Assembly (NCBI GenBank): GCA_035772405.1
Contig: JAYKKM010000351.1
Coordinates: forward strand, 4,300,001-4,364,000
From: Chrysogorgia sp. JL179-B06
Lineage: Eukaryota; Cnidaria; Anthozoa; Scleralcyonacea; Chrysogorgiidae
DNA: 64,000 nucleotides
Reading direction: 5' to 3'
Shown: in pieces, positions 1-9,909 of the stretch
Position numbering within the stretch: the first letter of the stretch is position 1
How the letters are laid out: each line of letters opens with the position of its first letter
Translations under genes and position numbers: made by a program
Notes under the pieces: generated by a model
Seen by the model: the letters and a program-made list of their open reading frames with translations, nothing else
The model's database searches: none
What the model was told of the DNA's origin: nothing

Positions 1-1
1 C

Positions 2-787
2 AAAAAAGGCAAAGCACAGCTTTCAAGGCAAGAAATTGTGTCAAGCAGGCAAATTGCTTCATTGCGAATTCATGTGGAACGTGCTATTGGCAGAATGAAG
101 CATTACAGGATTCTTAGCTCAGTTGTTCCTCTCAAATGCAGCAGATCATTAAGCATGATTTTTCAGATATGTGCTTATCTTTCAAATTTGTGTGGCCCTT
201 TAGTTGCTCTTCCACCATCTGTCACTGCAAGGTGCAATCAAGCACCTAGAAATAGCCTGCTCACTAATCTTTCTGTTCCTACCAAGTCTTCTGTTTCTAC
301 CAAGCCTAGTTCTGTTCCTACCAAGCCTAATTCAAATGATTCCATTCTATCACCTGGTCAACCTTTAATGAAATCCACACCTACAGTTTCCAACGAGCAA
401 TCTGATTTGGAATGCAGTGCTGGAATATTATTTTACATATTCCTCATGCAACCTTTAGTGTTAGATGAATTTCGAAGCATGGGTTCTTCTTTTGCTATGG
501 CTCTGATACATGCATTTGACTACTTTAAACAAGGAACGTGGGCAGAGGGGAAGCTTGCTTGGGTGTCACAGTGGATTCCACATGATTACCATGGCCATGT
601 TGATTTATATGGTGATGAGAATGAATTATTTGTAAGCAAGTTGGGAAATCTAATGCAAACCACACAGACATCAACCTGTGATAACCCCAATTGCCCTAAA
701 CCAGAGATCCAGCACACAACAAATAATATAATGATCAGGCAAGTAATGTTGAAGGTCTGGCTAAACCTTTCCCTCTATAGTACCTAG
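2..787 (+). pseudogene. DDE_4 (PIF/Harbinger/ISL2EU-like) transposase, C-terminal part
   Basis: The frame is already open at base 2, so the gene begins outside the window. The first ~50 residues contain IASLRIHVERAIGRMK followed by YRIL, a hydrophobic stretch and LCGPL, the C-terminal signature of DDE_4 nucleases; the E of HVERAIGR is the expected third catalytic acid. After ~70 residues comes a Ser/Thr/Pro-rich linker with SVPTKP-type repeats. It is followed by a second conserved-looking block (GTWAEGKLAW, TCDNPNCPKP) that I do not recognise as a named domain. The frame stops at 787, and the later UCH-like frame is not joined by any splice I can make in frame, so the copy looks broken. A SWIM protein on the opposite strand nearby fits an ISL2EU-type element, which is an inference from gene content. 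Confidence 0.8.
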
Positions 788-889
788 TGTTAAATGTCTC
801 AATCAAAGATAAAGATAAGTTATTTAGATCACTTATACTTCATATCAACATATTCTAATTTGTAATATGTTTTGTTTAGATCCCACTGA

Positions 890-1387
890 TGTGATGATAC
901 TGACAATGGTCAAAGAACTTTCTACAACCTACTTTTAAGGATGTTCCAAGGCTACTCAGATAGTTGCTCATTGTTATTGCCATCAGCAAGTACTAGTGTA
1001 GATGAAGTAGAGTTTATAGATGTAGCTGCAGAAGAAATGTGCCCGGGTAAAATAATTTATCAGCCTGGATTATTTGTAAACCAGCCTCCACCCACTTTAC
1101 TTATTTACTTAAGTCATCTGGTGACACAGAAAGTATTAACTGACATATCTGACTTACCTCAACAAATTACTTTGTACCCTTCTTGCACATATAAGCTCAT
1201 GGCATGTACATTTTGGCTTCCAGGGCATTTCACTTCAGCTGTGTATGTCGAGAAACTAATCGGGTCAAATTCTGGTTGGTATTTGTATAACGACTTGTCC
1301 CAAACTATGGTATACCAAGGTAAAATCCCTCCAAAAACCCCAGCAACAGGGAAAATGTCTTATTGTGTATATGTAAAATCCACATAA
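890..1387 (+). pseudogene. UCH/USP-like C-terminal fragment in transposon context
   Basis: The frame is open from about 890, with the first ATG at 941. Near the end it has a hydrophobic strand, then GHFTSAVYV, a spacer, and GWYLYND. This is the arrangement around the catalytic His and the following Trp-Tyr-x-x-(D/N) of C19 ubiquitin-specific peptidases. The Cys box and most of the fold are not visible, so catalytic activity cannot be claimed. It lies directly downstream of the transposase frame on the same strand. An in-frame TGA at 887-889 blocks the obvious acceptor at 879. It could be a separate exon of one long element protein that has decayed. Confidence 0.5.
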
Positions 1388-1514
1388 GTAAGGTTAAGGC
1401 ACATTAGAATGTAAATATATTGTAAATAGTTAAACATTAGTAATAATGTTGTAAATAGTACCGGTAAGCATCACAGAGCAGAGAGTATTACAATATTTCA
1501 CTTTGATTTGCTCT

Positions 1515-1860
1515 AAGTCAAGCTCTCATGAAGTTTTTGTTGGAGTGTGGCAGGCTTCTTAGAGTAAGTGTGCAGGCAGTCTGCAAGGTGGGCAGGTATA
1601 CAGGTAGGCGAGGTGCCTGCCCGCATTGCAGACTTGCCCACATGATCACACGAAGAAGCCTCATGGAACACTCCCATGAGAATGTTCTGTCTCCATGGGT
1701 AACAGTATTGACAAACAAATAGTAGATTTCGGTTAGATGATCTTAAAGTGAAAGTAGGGTTATATCGAGCTTGTAAATCACTGATATAAATGGGTACCTG
1801 ACCATTAAAAGCTTTGAAAGTAATCAATAGTACTGTATCTTGAAAATAATCCTTGATCTC
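1515..1860 (-). pseudogene. Non-LTR retrotransposon reverse transcriptase, C-terminal remnant
   Basis: Read on the minus strand, the sequence gives ITFKAFNGQVPIYISDL, then a Leu/Arg/Ser-rich LRSS segment and, after a frame change, THGDRTFSW. This follows the conserved tail after the reverse-transcriptase domain of jockey/CR1/Rex-type LINEs (ITFKxLNGxAPxYI ... LRSS ... GxRxFS). Only the tail is present and at least one frameshift splits it. The far end (1540-1660) runs into a partly palindromic GGCAGG-rich sequence. It separates the two convergent genes of the 1-2.9 kb element. Confidence 0.65.
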
Positions 1861-1978
1861 ACTATATCCTACATAAGCAGTACATCAATATTTTAGAGGA
1901 GTATTAGAGCAGACTGTATTGTGAACAATATAAATAATGTTTTATGACTATATAACCTATTTTGGCATTAATATTGAA

Positions 1979-2882
1979 CTATTCTTTGTATGATCTCATA
2001 TTTTCTTTCAGTATCATTAGTGTTGTGGAAATGTAGCCACTTTTCTCCATGTCTGAAACCATGTTGGCTGTGCATTTTTGGTGGAACTGTTTTGATCTTG
2101 CTTCTGGGGGGAAGGGATTAAAATTCTCCATTTTTTTGAACTGTTTTGACTTGCTGTGGGCCCAAATATGCTTTTCTAAATGCAGATCACTCAGTGGAAG
2201 TGGACTTACTTTCCTTGGTCGTGGATCAAGCCAGGAGCAGCAACTAGATGTAACTGACTCAGAAAGCTTGTCTTGGCTGAATAAATCCTGCAAAGCATGC
2301 AAAATGGCAGAAACATGCACACATGACTCTGAAAGACTAAGGAACAAAATTTATTATTCAATCAAGCCTTGGCAGTAGCAAAGATAAGTTAGATTTAGCT
2401 ACTCGTATGAAACTAGATAGAAGACACTGTTTACATACCGGTACTGTCTTCTGGTCTTGCAAAAAAACTCATTTGCACAAAACATAACATTTTTTGTTTT
2501 ATAATGTAATAAGCTTACCCAGCTGTGCATTCACAATTTGCCATTTGTATTTGTTTTAAACCAGTACAGTAAATATAAACACGGTAAATTCGATCTTTCT
2601 TCATCGTTGGTCTCACCAGGCCTCGGTAACACTGAGTGTCGTTATTCCATTCTACTGCAGTGACATGTTTGGAACGATACAAATTTAGTCCTTGACTGAG
2701 AGCTCGAAAATCACCTTGACATCCAGTTGAAATTGCTACTCTATCGACGAGATAGGTATACACGACAGATCGAACAACTCTGAAACCCTTAGATCGTATA
2801 TAAGTTGGATCTGCAATCCATCCCGACAAATGAATAAAGCCTGGTAATATGGATGCCAGCGAAGACGTGTCTACAGGATTAT
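1979..2882 (-). CDS. SWIM zinc-finger protein of ISL2EU/YqaJ type, two exons, 5' incomplete
   Basis: Two phase-compatible minus-strand exons are visible: 2519-2882 (acceptor AAAAAG, donor GTAAGC) and 1979-2336 (acceptor CCTTAG, stop at 1979-1981). Joining them restores a SWIM motif of the form C-E-C-T-A-G-L-S-E-S-C-V-H followed by VSAILHAL, matching CxCx(n)CxH. The zinc ligands are split by the intron. The upstream part has a Gly/Tyr/Arg-rich block with LYRSKHV; the downstream part has SCCSWLDPRPRKVSPLPLSDLHL, which usually follows SWIM in animal YqaJ-type transposon proteins. No YqaJ nuclease motif is visible before the stop and no first exon is found upstream, so the gene is partial. The convergent transposase on the plus strand supports an ISL2EU-like source. 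Confidence 0.65.
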
Positions 2883-2884
2883 CT

Positions 2885-3419
2885 TTTTAAAAAACAAATA
2901 TTTATTATTAAAATATTTATTATTATTATCTCCTTCTCTGCTGTCTAAATCTGAGCTTCTTATTGGTGTCTCTTGGGCAAGGAGGATCAGGATCCTACCA
3001 TATCAGACATTTCGTAAATATATGAACGAAGAAATTAATATTTGCTCATCAATATTCGTAAATTCGTGATATCTACATGTCATTAGCATAAATTCATATA
3101 TATAAACTGAGCTAACAACCACCTTACCTTTCAACTAATACTGTCTTTACACCAGATACTTTTTCTTTTCTCAGACGAAAAAAATTCCGCAAAAGTACAG
3201 AATCTCTGCAGTAACTCCGGGATATATTTTATCGCGCGCCGCCACCATCTTGAATTTTGAATATACCTCCAAAATGAAAACATATCCCATGATGCTCTAA
3301 TTCGTGATATGGGCCATTGTTTAACTATATTCTCTTAAAAGTATGTGATATGCGTCGTTAGAAAGCTATTGTCAACAGATTTATTTTAATATATAACACA
3401 AATTTCCGGAATTAAAAGA
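2885..3419. other. Intergenic, nothing recognised
   Basis: AT-rich sequence with no convincing coding frame or paired repeat. A short ATT-rich patch lies near 2895-2930. Confidence 0.4.
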
Positions 3420-3765
3420 GAGGTTTTCACTTCTAAATTTCTGATGATACTGTAGCTTCAAACACTCATTAATAATTCATGAGGAAAAGACAAAAGAAAA
3501 TCACGACCGTATCGTTGTTTTAAATGTGATAAAGATTCGTCCTGATTTACATAAAATTTATCTTTGATTTTCTGTGCTTAGACAACATCGATTTTCAAAA
3601 TTACTACGCCAATGAATTTATCAAATGGGTCGTGTTTGAAGCCGTTTAATAAACTCGCAGCACGTGTTTTATCAGATCTAAAACACTCGGGCTACGCCCT
3701 CGTGTTTTAAATCTGATAAAACACTGCTGCTCGTTTATTAAACAATACTTAATTGCATTGATCGG
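3420..3765 (+). repeat. Dispersed repeat ending in a foldback, copy 1
   Basis: About 345 bp closely match 18077-18362. Both begin with an ACTCATTAATAATTCATGAG stretch, and both end in a hairpin whose arms carry GTGTTTTATCAGAT and its complement around a small GC-rich loop (here about 3645-3750). It has no coding capacity and looks like a non-autonomous DNA element. Its ends were not defined well enough to name a superfamily. Confidence 0.7.
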
Positions 3766-4059
3766 AAATTTTTGCGAAAATTGTGAAATATTTTAGTAGG
3801 AACCTTGTGCAATATACCAAATTAAAGTTCTTGTTAAATGAAATTTGCTGTCTAAATTTTAGCCTTGTAGCTTAAAAATAACTTCAATGTTTTTATGCCT
3901 GTCGTTTTCACCACTTTATTCAGGTCAGAATGTTTTAATTACCTCTCCTAAAATTACTATTATAAGCTCTTGTCAAAATAAAAGGTTAATTTTAAGAATA
4001 AATGTATTTAAAGCTTAGCATAAAGGTTGGAATTAGTGTTGGGATTAGTGTTCGAATTA

Positions 4060-4404
4060 GTATTTATTTATATTTAGTTCTAAGTAATCAATGGAAGAAA
4101 CAACAGTAGGCTTTCGCATGGTACTGCAGCTGGTATTGTGTTGTAGCAGCCTGGTATCGTGTTGTAGCTAGTATTGCATCAAAAAAGTAAACAGTTTGGA
4201 CTATTTAATTATTTTTAATAGTTTATGTCTTATGAAACAATGAAAACCATCCAACTGAAGCTTTAAAGTTTAAAGACTCTCAGCTGAGTTAGGTCCACTA
4301 ATAATCTATTCGGATTGGCAAATGAAAGGGTTATTGTCTACAGTACATTATAAAAGCGCCAAACAGTAAGCGGGCGAGGGGTTGTTGCGCACACGCATTT
4401 TTAG
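4060..4404 (+). mobile_element. Helitron-like element, 3' end fragment
   Basis: This matches the last ~300 bp of the 2.7-kb element at 30760-33470 (tract similar to 33185-33470) and shares the terminal GGGCGAGGGGTTGTTGCG block. It ends in TTAG at 4401-4404 instead of CTAG. It lies immediately inside the intron next to the donor of transporter exon 3 (donor GTAAGT at 4420). Confidence 0.6.
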
Positions 4405-4420
4405 CAAGATAAATACTTAC

Positions 4421-4798
4421 CAGAAACTGGAGGCCCAACAAAAAAACCAAAGGCTATGCAAAGCATCATAAAGGCATAACCTTCATCTGTCCGCTTACCA
4501 GCAGTTACCTCGAGGTTTATTAGTGGTAGATTCACCCAGAACATCCCCTCAAAAAATCCAATTATTGCACACTTGCAATAATAGTAAGGAATGAATTAGT
4601 CAAAGAGCATAAGCCACTTCCAACTGCAAAAAATACCAAACCCGCTGCAGTGATGTGCGTGACTTTCTTGTTTCTCAGTTCAAGATCCCCAATAACAGCA
4701 ACTACTAAGCGTCCAAGCATTGATGCAAAACCATAAACAACAAGAATCCATTTGGATTTGTAAAGTGGATATCCAAGCTGCTGTTTAGCATACTGCAT
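4421..4798 (-). CDS. SLC16-like monocarboxylate transporter, exon 3 (frameshifted)
   Basis: The exon follows acceptor TTGCTTAG and ends at donor GTAAGTATTT. It begins MQYAKQQLGYPLYKSKW, continues with GFASMLGRLVVAVIGDLEL (the MCT segment with a conserved GR between membrane helices) and ends with GFFEGMFWVNLPLI ... TDEGYAFMMLC ... GPPVSG, typical of the last helices of SLC16/MCT proteins. The reading frame breaks at about 4575. The part before it reads SFLTIIA and the part after CAIIGFFEG, so one base is missing or two are extra, exactly inside a small palindrome (TTATTGCA/TGCAATAA). With one base restored, the exon would end in phase 1 as MCT genes do. It could be a true pseudogene lesion or an assembly error. 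A terminal exon was not found in 1-4420. Confidence 0.8.
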
Positions 4799-5187
4799 CT
4801 AAGCAAAAGGTATAAATTTAAGTATAAGGGTGAGTGTCAACTGTCGTGCATTGCGATAACGACGTGTTCGGACCAGTTATTATCAATTAAGATAACTGTA
4901 ACTCTACGATGTATAGTTGTTATACAAACACAAGTAACACATCTGGGGTTTTGGGAGCGAACTACATAAATTGAAACTGGATCTCAAAACAATATCTCAG
5001 CGCAATTAGTTTTTTAATAATTAGCCTTTTTGTGTCTGATGATGTAGCCATCATACACTAAGTTATCGAATCTTGTATGTATGTGAGATGTGAGATCGTG
5101 GCACTACGTCACAACCGAACACGTTACGGAAAACAGCGAAAGTTTGCCGAGATCGTTTGTTGCATGGCCGCCATTGTTGATTGTATT

Positions 5188-5458
5188 ATAGTCTAACATT
5201 ATTTTAGTCAGGCGCTATTTTCACTCGATCGGCTCATGTGGTTTAATAGTGGTACTGCCTGCAGGTAAATTTGTCTTTAAGATTTAACCAAGATAATTGT
5301 CGTATATCGAAATATAGTATTGAACCTTGTTGTTTATCGGAACCATTTGCAAATCTCGTTGCAAATGACCGACTTCACCGACAGTCTAACATTATTTGAT
5401 CAGGCGCTACTTTCACTACTTTCATGTGGTTTAATAGTGGTACTGCCAAGGTAATTTG
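5188..5458. repeat. Direct duplication of an ~80-bp segment
   Basis: Segments at about 5188-5273 and 5382-5458 share TCTAACATTATTT, CAGGCGCTA, TTTCACT, and CATGTGGTTTAATAGTGGTA in the same order and orientation, separated by ~110 bp. This could be a segmental duplication or two copies of a short element. Confidence 0.6.
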
Positions 5459-6509
5459 TAATGGACAATTCCGGCATTGTGCTCGTTAAAATCAAACTAA
5501 ACGAAGTCACTGTCGACAAACTTACTCAACAGACTGCAGAAAGCCTCTGCACTTATCAAAATTATAAACATCCAGATAGTTCATTGTCTTGCAGTTAAAT
5601 TTATAGATACTAAACATTGGCCATTGAGCAATACAGAACCAGAATTGGTTGCAAACAATAACTTTGTTAAAACCAAAATAATACTTCTGCAGTTCTGGTC
5701 ACCAAGGTATCTTTTGGAATACATTTTAAAAATTCATGTTACATTGTAACAATGTTGATGTTATTTTATCTAAGTGTATTTTATCTGCCAACATTACAAT
5801 AGCTCACAGAACAATACAAAAGTTGTGGTTTGCTCAAATATTTGTTCCACTGTTATTGAGAATGTCAAATCCAGCACCATATATCATATTATGATGTTGT
5901 TGATCGATCTAAAAACTATATGTGCTGCTTTTAACCAAGGCAATATGAGAAAATTTAGACTAAATAGCTTTGACTTGAATAGTACATAATCAAAAAATAT
6001 ATATTACTTTGTGGGATCCACCATTCCTAAATACAATTTGTCTGCTAGAAATAGCCTTTATACTTATACTGTACATAAACCATTTCATTAAAAAAGATTT
6101 TTTGTTATTGACCAATGTTCCAGAAATGAATTCATAACATTGCATGGTAAACTATAATTTACAATATAGTGTATCGTTTGCTGTTGATTTGTTTATGACA
6201 AGTAGCGATGAACCTTTTTTTCTTTCAAAATGCTCTCGATAATCTGTTTTTGGATTCACAATTAAATTATCAACATTGTCTGTTGACAATTGACTGCAGC
6301 ACTGTTGCAACTTTTAAAACTAATGAAGGCAAGTTTAAATTTTTTTATTCTCACTCAAGAGATTTATATGGCATTCCACACCCATTGTTACCGGGTACCA
6401 TTGTTTCCACACCCATTGTTACCGGGTAACTATTCAGTTAGAAAATTCTGTGATAACTTCACACTTATTGAAATGCAAGCCGATCAAAATAAATCTGCTG
6501 AAAGTGCAG

Positions 6510-6660
6510 ACTGGATATTCAACCAAAATCTGGATATTCAATTAAAATCTGGATATTCAACCAAAATCTGAATATTCAACCAAAATTTGAATATTCAACC
6601 AAAATCTGGATTTTCAACCAAAATCTGGATATTCAACCAAAATTTAATCATCCAAAATTT
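6510..6660. repeat. Minisatellite, ~20-bp unit
   Basis: About eight units of GGATATTCAACCAAAATCT, with variants such as GAATATTC and CAATTAAAA, run head to tail. They make a short open frame with repeating IQLKSG/NQNLD codons that is not a gene. Confidence 0.85.
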
Positions 6661-7949
6661 GGACATACAACGAAAACCTGGACAGATTTACTTTTTACGC
6701 TTTTCTCAAATCTCGCAATATCCTGCGTGTTTGGATCAACACGGATATTCTGTAAAGTAATTGCAATGTAGCTAGTAGCCTCGATAATATATTAAATACG
6801 CTGTTATATCGATAATATATTTATTTACAATAATCGTGCTTCTATTTTTGTTTCATATTTTAAGCTGCATTGTTCAGTTAATTGTCACACCTTGTGTCCA
6901 TGTCATCAGACGCATGTACGCGTTGCGTACCTATTTTTATAACAGTTTTTATTTATATTCTCGAAAATAAGTTTGGTGACTACAATTTTTAAACTCTTAT
7001 CATTGTATATGTCTTGTTTATGCCAAAAAATCTATAAATTTAAAAAGCCTGTATAAAAATATTTTTTTCTTTATGGATTTACAGAATTTTGTAAACTTTT
7101 AAATAACTTTCATAAATTCCTCTTTTATGTGCAAGATTTTAGGGCACGATAAACGTTAATTTTAGGATACGTTAGCAAATGGTATTACCTTTTCAGACGC
7201 ACGGCCAAATGGTTTCCATGGTCTCAAGATCAACGATTTGCCATGCGCATACACAAAATAACAGGTGCAATTGATCAAATAGCACGAGCGTTACACGCAC
7301 AGCCTTTCCTCGCATATTGTCGAAGAAAGTATTAAGCATCACCATGGAATGTCGGGATAGCGATTTGTAATCTCCTAGCTTATTTTATATAGCTTCTCTT
7401 ATCTTATTCTAGAGTCTACATACGCGAAAAGCTATCGTATAGAGTCTATATGGAATGCCACCGATAAGGCTCCTAAGAACACCATACTGTATCCAGGTAT
7501 TTTAGATTTTATTATATTTGTAATTTTTTTGTAAACAAATAATGTTACATAAAGTTAATTGATAATTGCACAAGTGGCTTGCCTGGGATGCATTTGTTTG
7601 GACGTGCTTCGTCGCAAACGTTACGTGGTAAATACTCCGAAAATTCGCTGTGAATTTTTAAGAAAACCTATATAGATGTTAAAGGAGCTATTACATTGTG
7701 CAATGGTTCGTACAAATTGTTTTGTAATGCCATTGCGAGACAAGTTGCACGAAATTTTGTAGAGTAACATCACCTTAAGGCGTATCATGACAAGATACGC
7801 ATGAGCACTGATACGCGAAATAGGATAATTGCGAGACAAGTTGCAGATGGAGGTGTTACATTATGTGTGTTATATTTTAAATGGTCAGAATTTTCAAAAA
7901 ATATAATTTTTGTATATTGCTCAGAAATCTATTGACAAATTTTAAATTT

Positions 7950-9345
7950 CCCAGCAGAACTTATATCCAGCTTTTTAGACAATTTTTTGTCTCATTTTGT
8001 TAAGAATTTACCTTCTTATATTAAAGGTACAAAACATGCCCTACAGATTTTCGATCAAATCCGTTTCTATGGTTCGAATAAATTTATTTTCACTATTGAC
8101 GTCAAGTCCCTATACACCGTCATTCCTCATCGCGATGAGCGCACCCTTTTAGATCCGTCTACCGCTAAATTAATTTGCATGACAGTCATTATGGTGAACA
8201 TTACCAACAAATAAGTGGTGTATCTATGCCTATGATGGGTACCAAGATTGGCCCTAGTTACGGTAATAAATTTGTTGGCTATGATGAACAACAAATCTTA
8301 GAACGTTACGCGCAGGAATCATCCCAGTTTTTTGGAAGATATATTGATGACTGTATAGGAACTGTATCTTGCTCACGTGTAAACCTAGAGAGATTCATTA
8401 ACTTCGTTAATGATTTCTTCGTTAATGATTTCCATCAAGCGCTCAAGTTTACATGGGAAATCAGTGAACCCTGTGTATCGTTCTTGGATATTTCGGTATC
8501 TATTAATGGTGATGCGCTCACGACTTCTGTCTCCTATAAACCGACTGATTCTCACAGTTACCCTTTGTTTGTTCCTCCCACCCTGACCACACTAAACAAT
8601 ACATACCTTACTCTCAATTATTGCGTCTTCGCCGCCGTTGCAGTGAATACCAATTAAGATTTTGAGGCCAGATCTTTAGAAACGTTATTTTATTTTGTCC
8701 AGCGCGGATATTCTTCTCATCTATTAGACGCCGCTATTCAAAATTCCGACACTCGTTCCGACATTCTCAAATCACATTTACAAGTTAATTCCACAAACAA
8801 AATCAAAATCCCTCTAGTTTTAACGTTTCATCCCTTTAACTTCAAATTATGGAAATCGTTACCCGATATAGTTTTCATATGCTCAAAAATGACCCGGAAA
8901 CGTCTACCATTTTCACCGATAATTCATTAATCTATTTTCAACACAGTGCCCTCAAACAAAATGCACCAATTCTAGCGTGCACCTTTTCCTGTTCCCGTAC
9001 CCGTTACTACACTTGCTCACACGTCAACCCCGCTACGTGTATTTGCGGACCTAAATCAAATTTTGTTATTCTGCATATTAGTTTTATATGCACCTCCTCC
9101 AACATCATTTACTGTATATCCTGTAGTAAATGCTGTTCCCTCTACATCGGAGAAACTGGTCGGAGCCTTTCTGACAGATTTGCTCAACATCTGCGTTCCG
9201 TAAGCAACAATGGTGTCGACAAACCCGTCGCCCGACATGAAAGTTTGTGGTATGTCACCTGGAAATGATTACCGGAAAAGAGAAGAAAAGTGTTTAATTT
9301 TCAAAATTGGAACCATTCATCTCCATGGTCTCAACGAAAGATTTT
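7950..9345 (+). pseudogene. Penelope-like element PLE-1: reverse transcriptase plus GIY-YIG nuclease, broken
   Basis: Fragments lie in order but in changing frames: FVKNLPSYIKGT and KFIFTIDVKSLYT (RT N-terminal motifs, ~7990-8140), an internal deletion, ISGVSMPMMGTKIGPSYGNK then FFGRYIDDCIGT (catalytic Y-I-D-D, ~8330), FLDISVSINGD, then a Cys-rich segment and IYCISCSKCCSLYIGETGRS (GIY-YIG nuclease with its preceding zinc knuckle, ~9100-9165). The last conserved segment KCLIFKIGT ... LNERFSFY appears in a third frame near 9285-9355. Stops and frameshifts rule out an intact product. The order RT then C-terminal GIY-YIG is diagnostic of Penelope-like elements. It sits in intron 2 of the transporter gene. 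A hammerhead-like sequence follows at 9594. Confidence 0.88.
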
Positions 9346-9593
9346 CATTCTATTGATGTTTGTCTCACTTAATCTCCATGGCTATTTCTTTATTTCACTC
9401 CCACTCATCAGTATCCTTTTGTATATGGTTTGTTGGTGATTGTCGGTAAAAATAGCAAATGACTTTCATATATATTTTTACATCTCATTATTATTTGTTA
9501 TTGTTTCTCGCACTTGATTGGCTTATTTTTGTCTTACGCGATTATTTATTCTACAAAAGTCTTACTCACTTATTATTTCACTTTACGTTTCAC

Positions 9594-9627
9594 TCTCTGA
9601 TGAAGGGCCTTCGCTCGAAACGTTAGA
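9594..9627 (+). ncRNA. Hammerhead-ribozyme-like motif at the 3' end of PLE-1
   Basis: Stem I strand TCT (9594-9596) is followed by the core CTGATGA (9597-9603), a stem II hairpin GGGC-CTTC-GCTC, the core GAAA (9617-9620), a minimal palindromic stem III ACGT, position 17 = T (9624), and the second stem I strand AGA (9625-9627). One extra A lies between the core and stem II. Penelope-like elements are known to carry type I hammerheads with very short stem III that work best as dimers. Activity of this copy is uncertain. Confidence 0.6.
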
Positions 9628-9689
9628 CTATACTGTACTTACACGCTATTTCGTCAGTACACTAACCTTTTTAGATATTTGATTTGTAC

Positions 9690-9905
9690 GATATACCATT
9701 GGAAAGCCTTTGAACAACAAGGAAAATTTTGAAAGTGTGTAATGTTTTCATTGTTTATAATTTTCAGATATAATGTTGACACATAATTTGATAAAGTTGG
9801 ACCGGAATTTAATCCATGCAGTTTAAAATATATAGCATTTGTGCTTAATAGTAAGTGTTGGTGAAAATTTTGAAATTTCATGTACAGTATGTATATTATT
9901 TTATT
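9690..9905 (+). mobile_element. Helitron-like family fragment
   Basis: This resembles the tract at about 31505-31800 of the full-length copy (ATTTAATCCATGCAGT, AAAATATATA-CATTTGT, AATAGTAAGTG, CATGTACAGTA) in the same orientation. It is diverged and truncated at both ends. Confidence 0.5.
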
Positions 9906-9909
9906 AAAA

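Larger units (their letters stand above)
4805..7940. other. Transporter intron 2, distal part: no gene recognised
   Basis: AT-rich sequence with only short frames lacking recognisable motifs (for example near 5774-5989 and 6208-6571). It contains the ~85-bp direct repeat and the ~20-bp tandem repeat listed separately. A duplicated 24-bp CACACCCATTGTTACCGGGT segment is at about 6376-6427. Confidence 0.4.

Noticed and set aside
2341..2515. Simple CAG acceptor at about 2331 for the SWIM gene
   Set aside because: It puts the next exon out of frame; the CCTTAG acceptor five bases earlier gives the SWIM consensus in frame.
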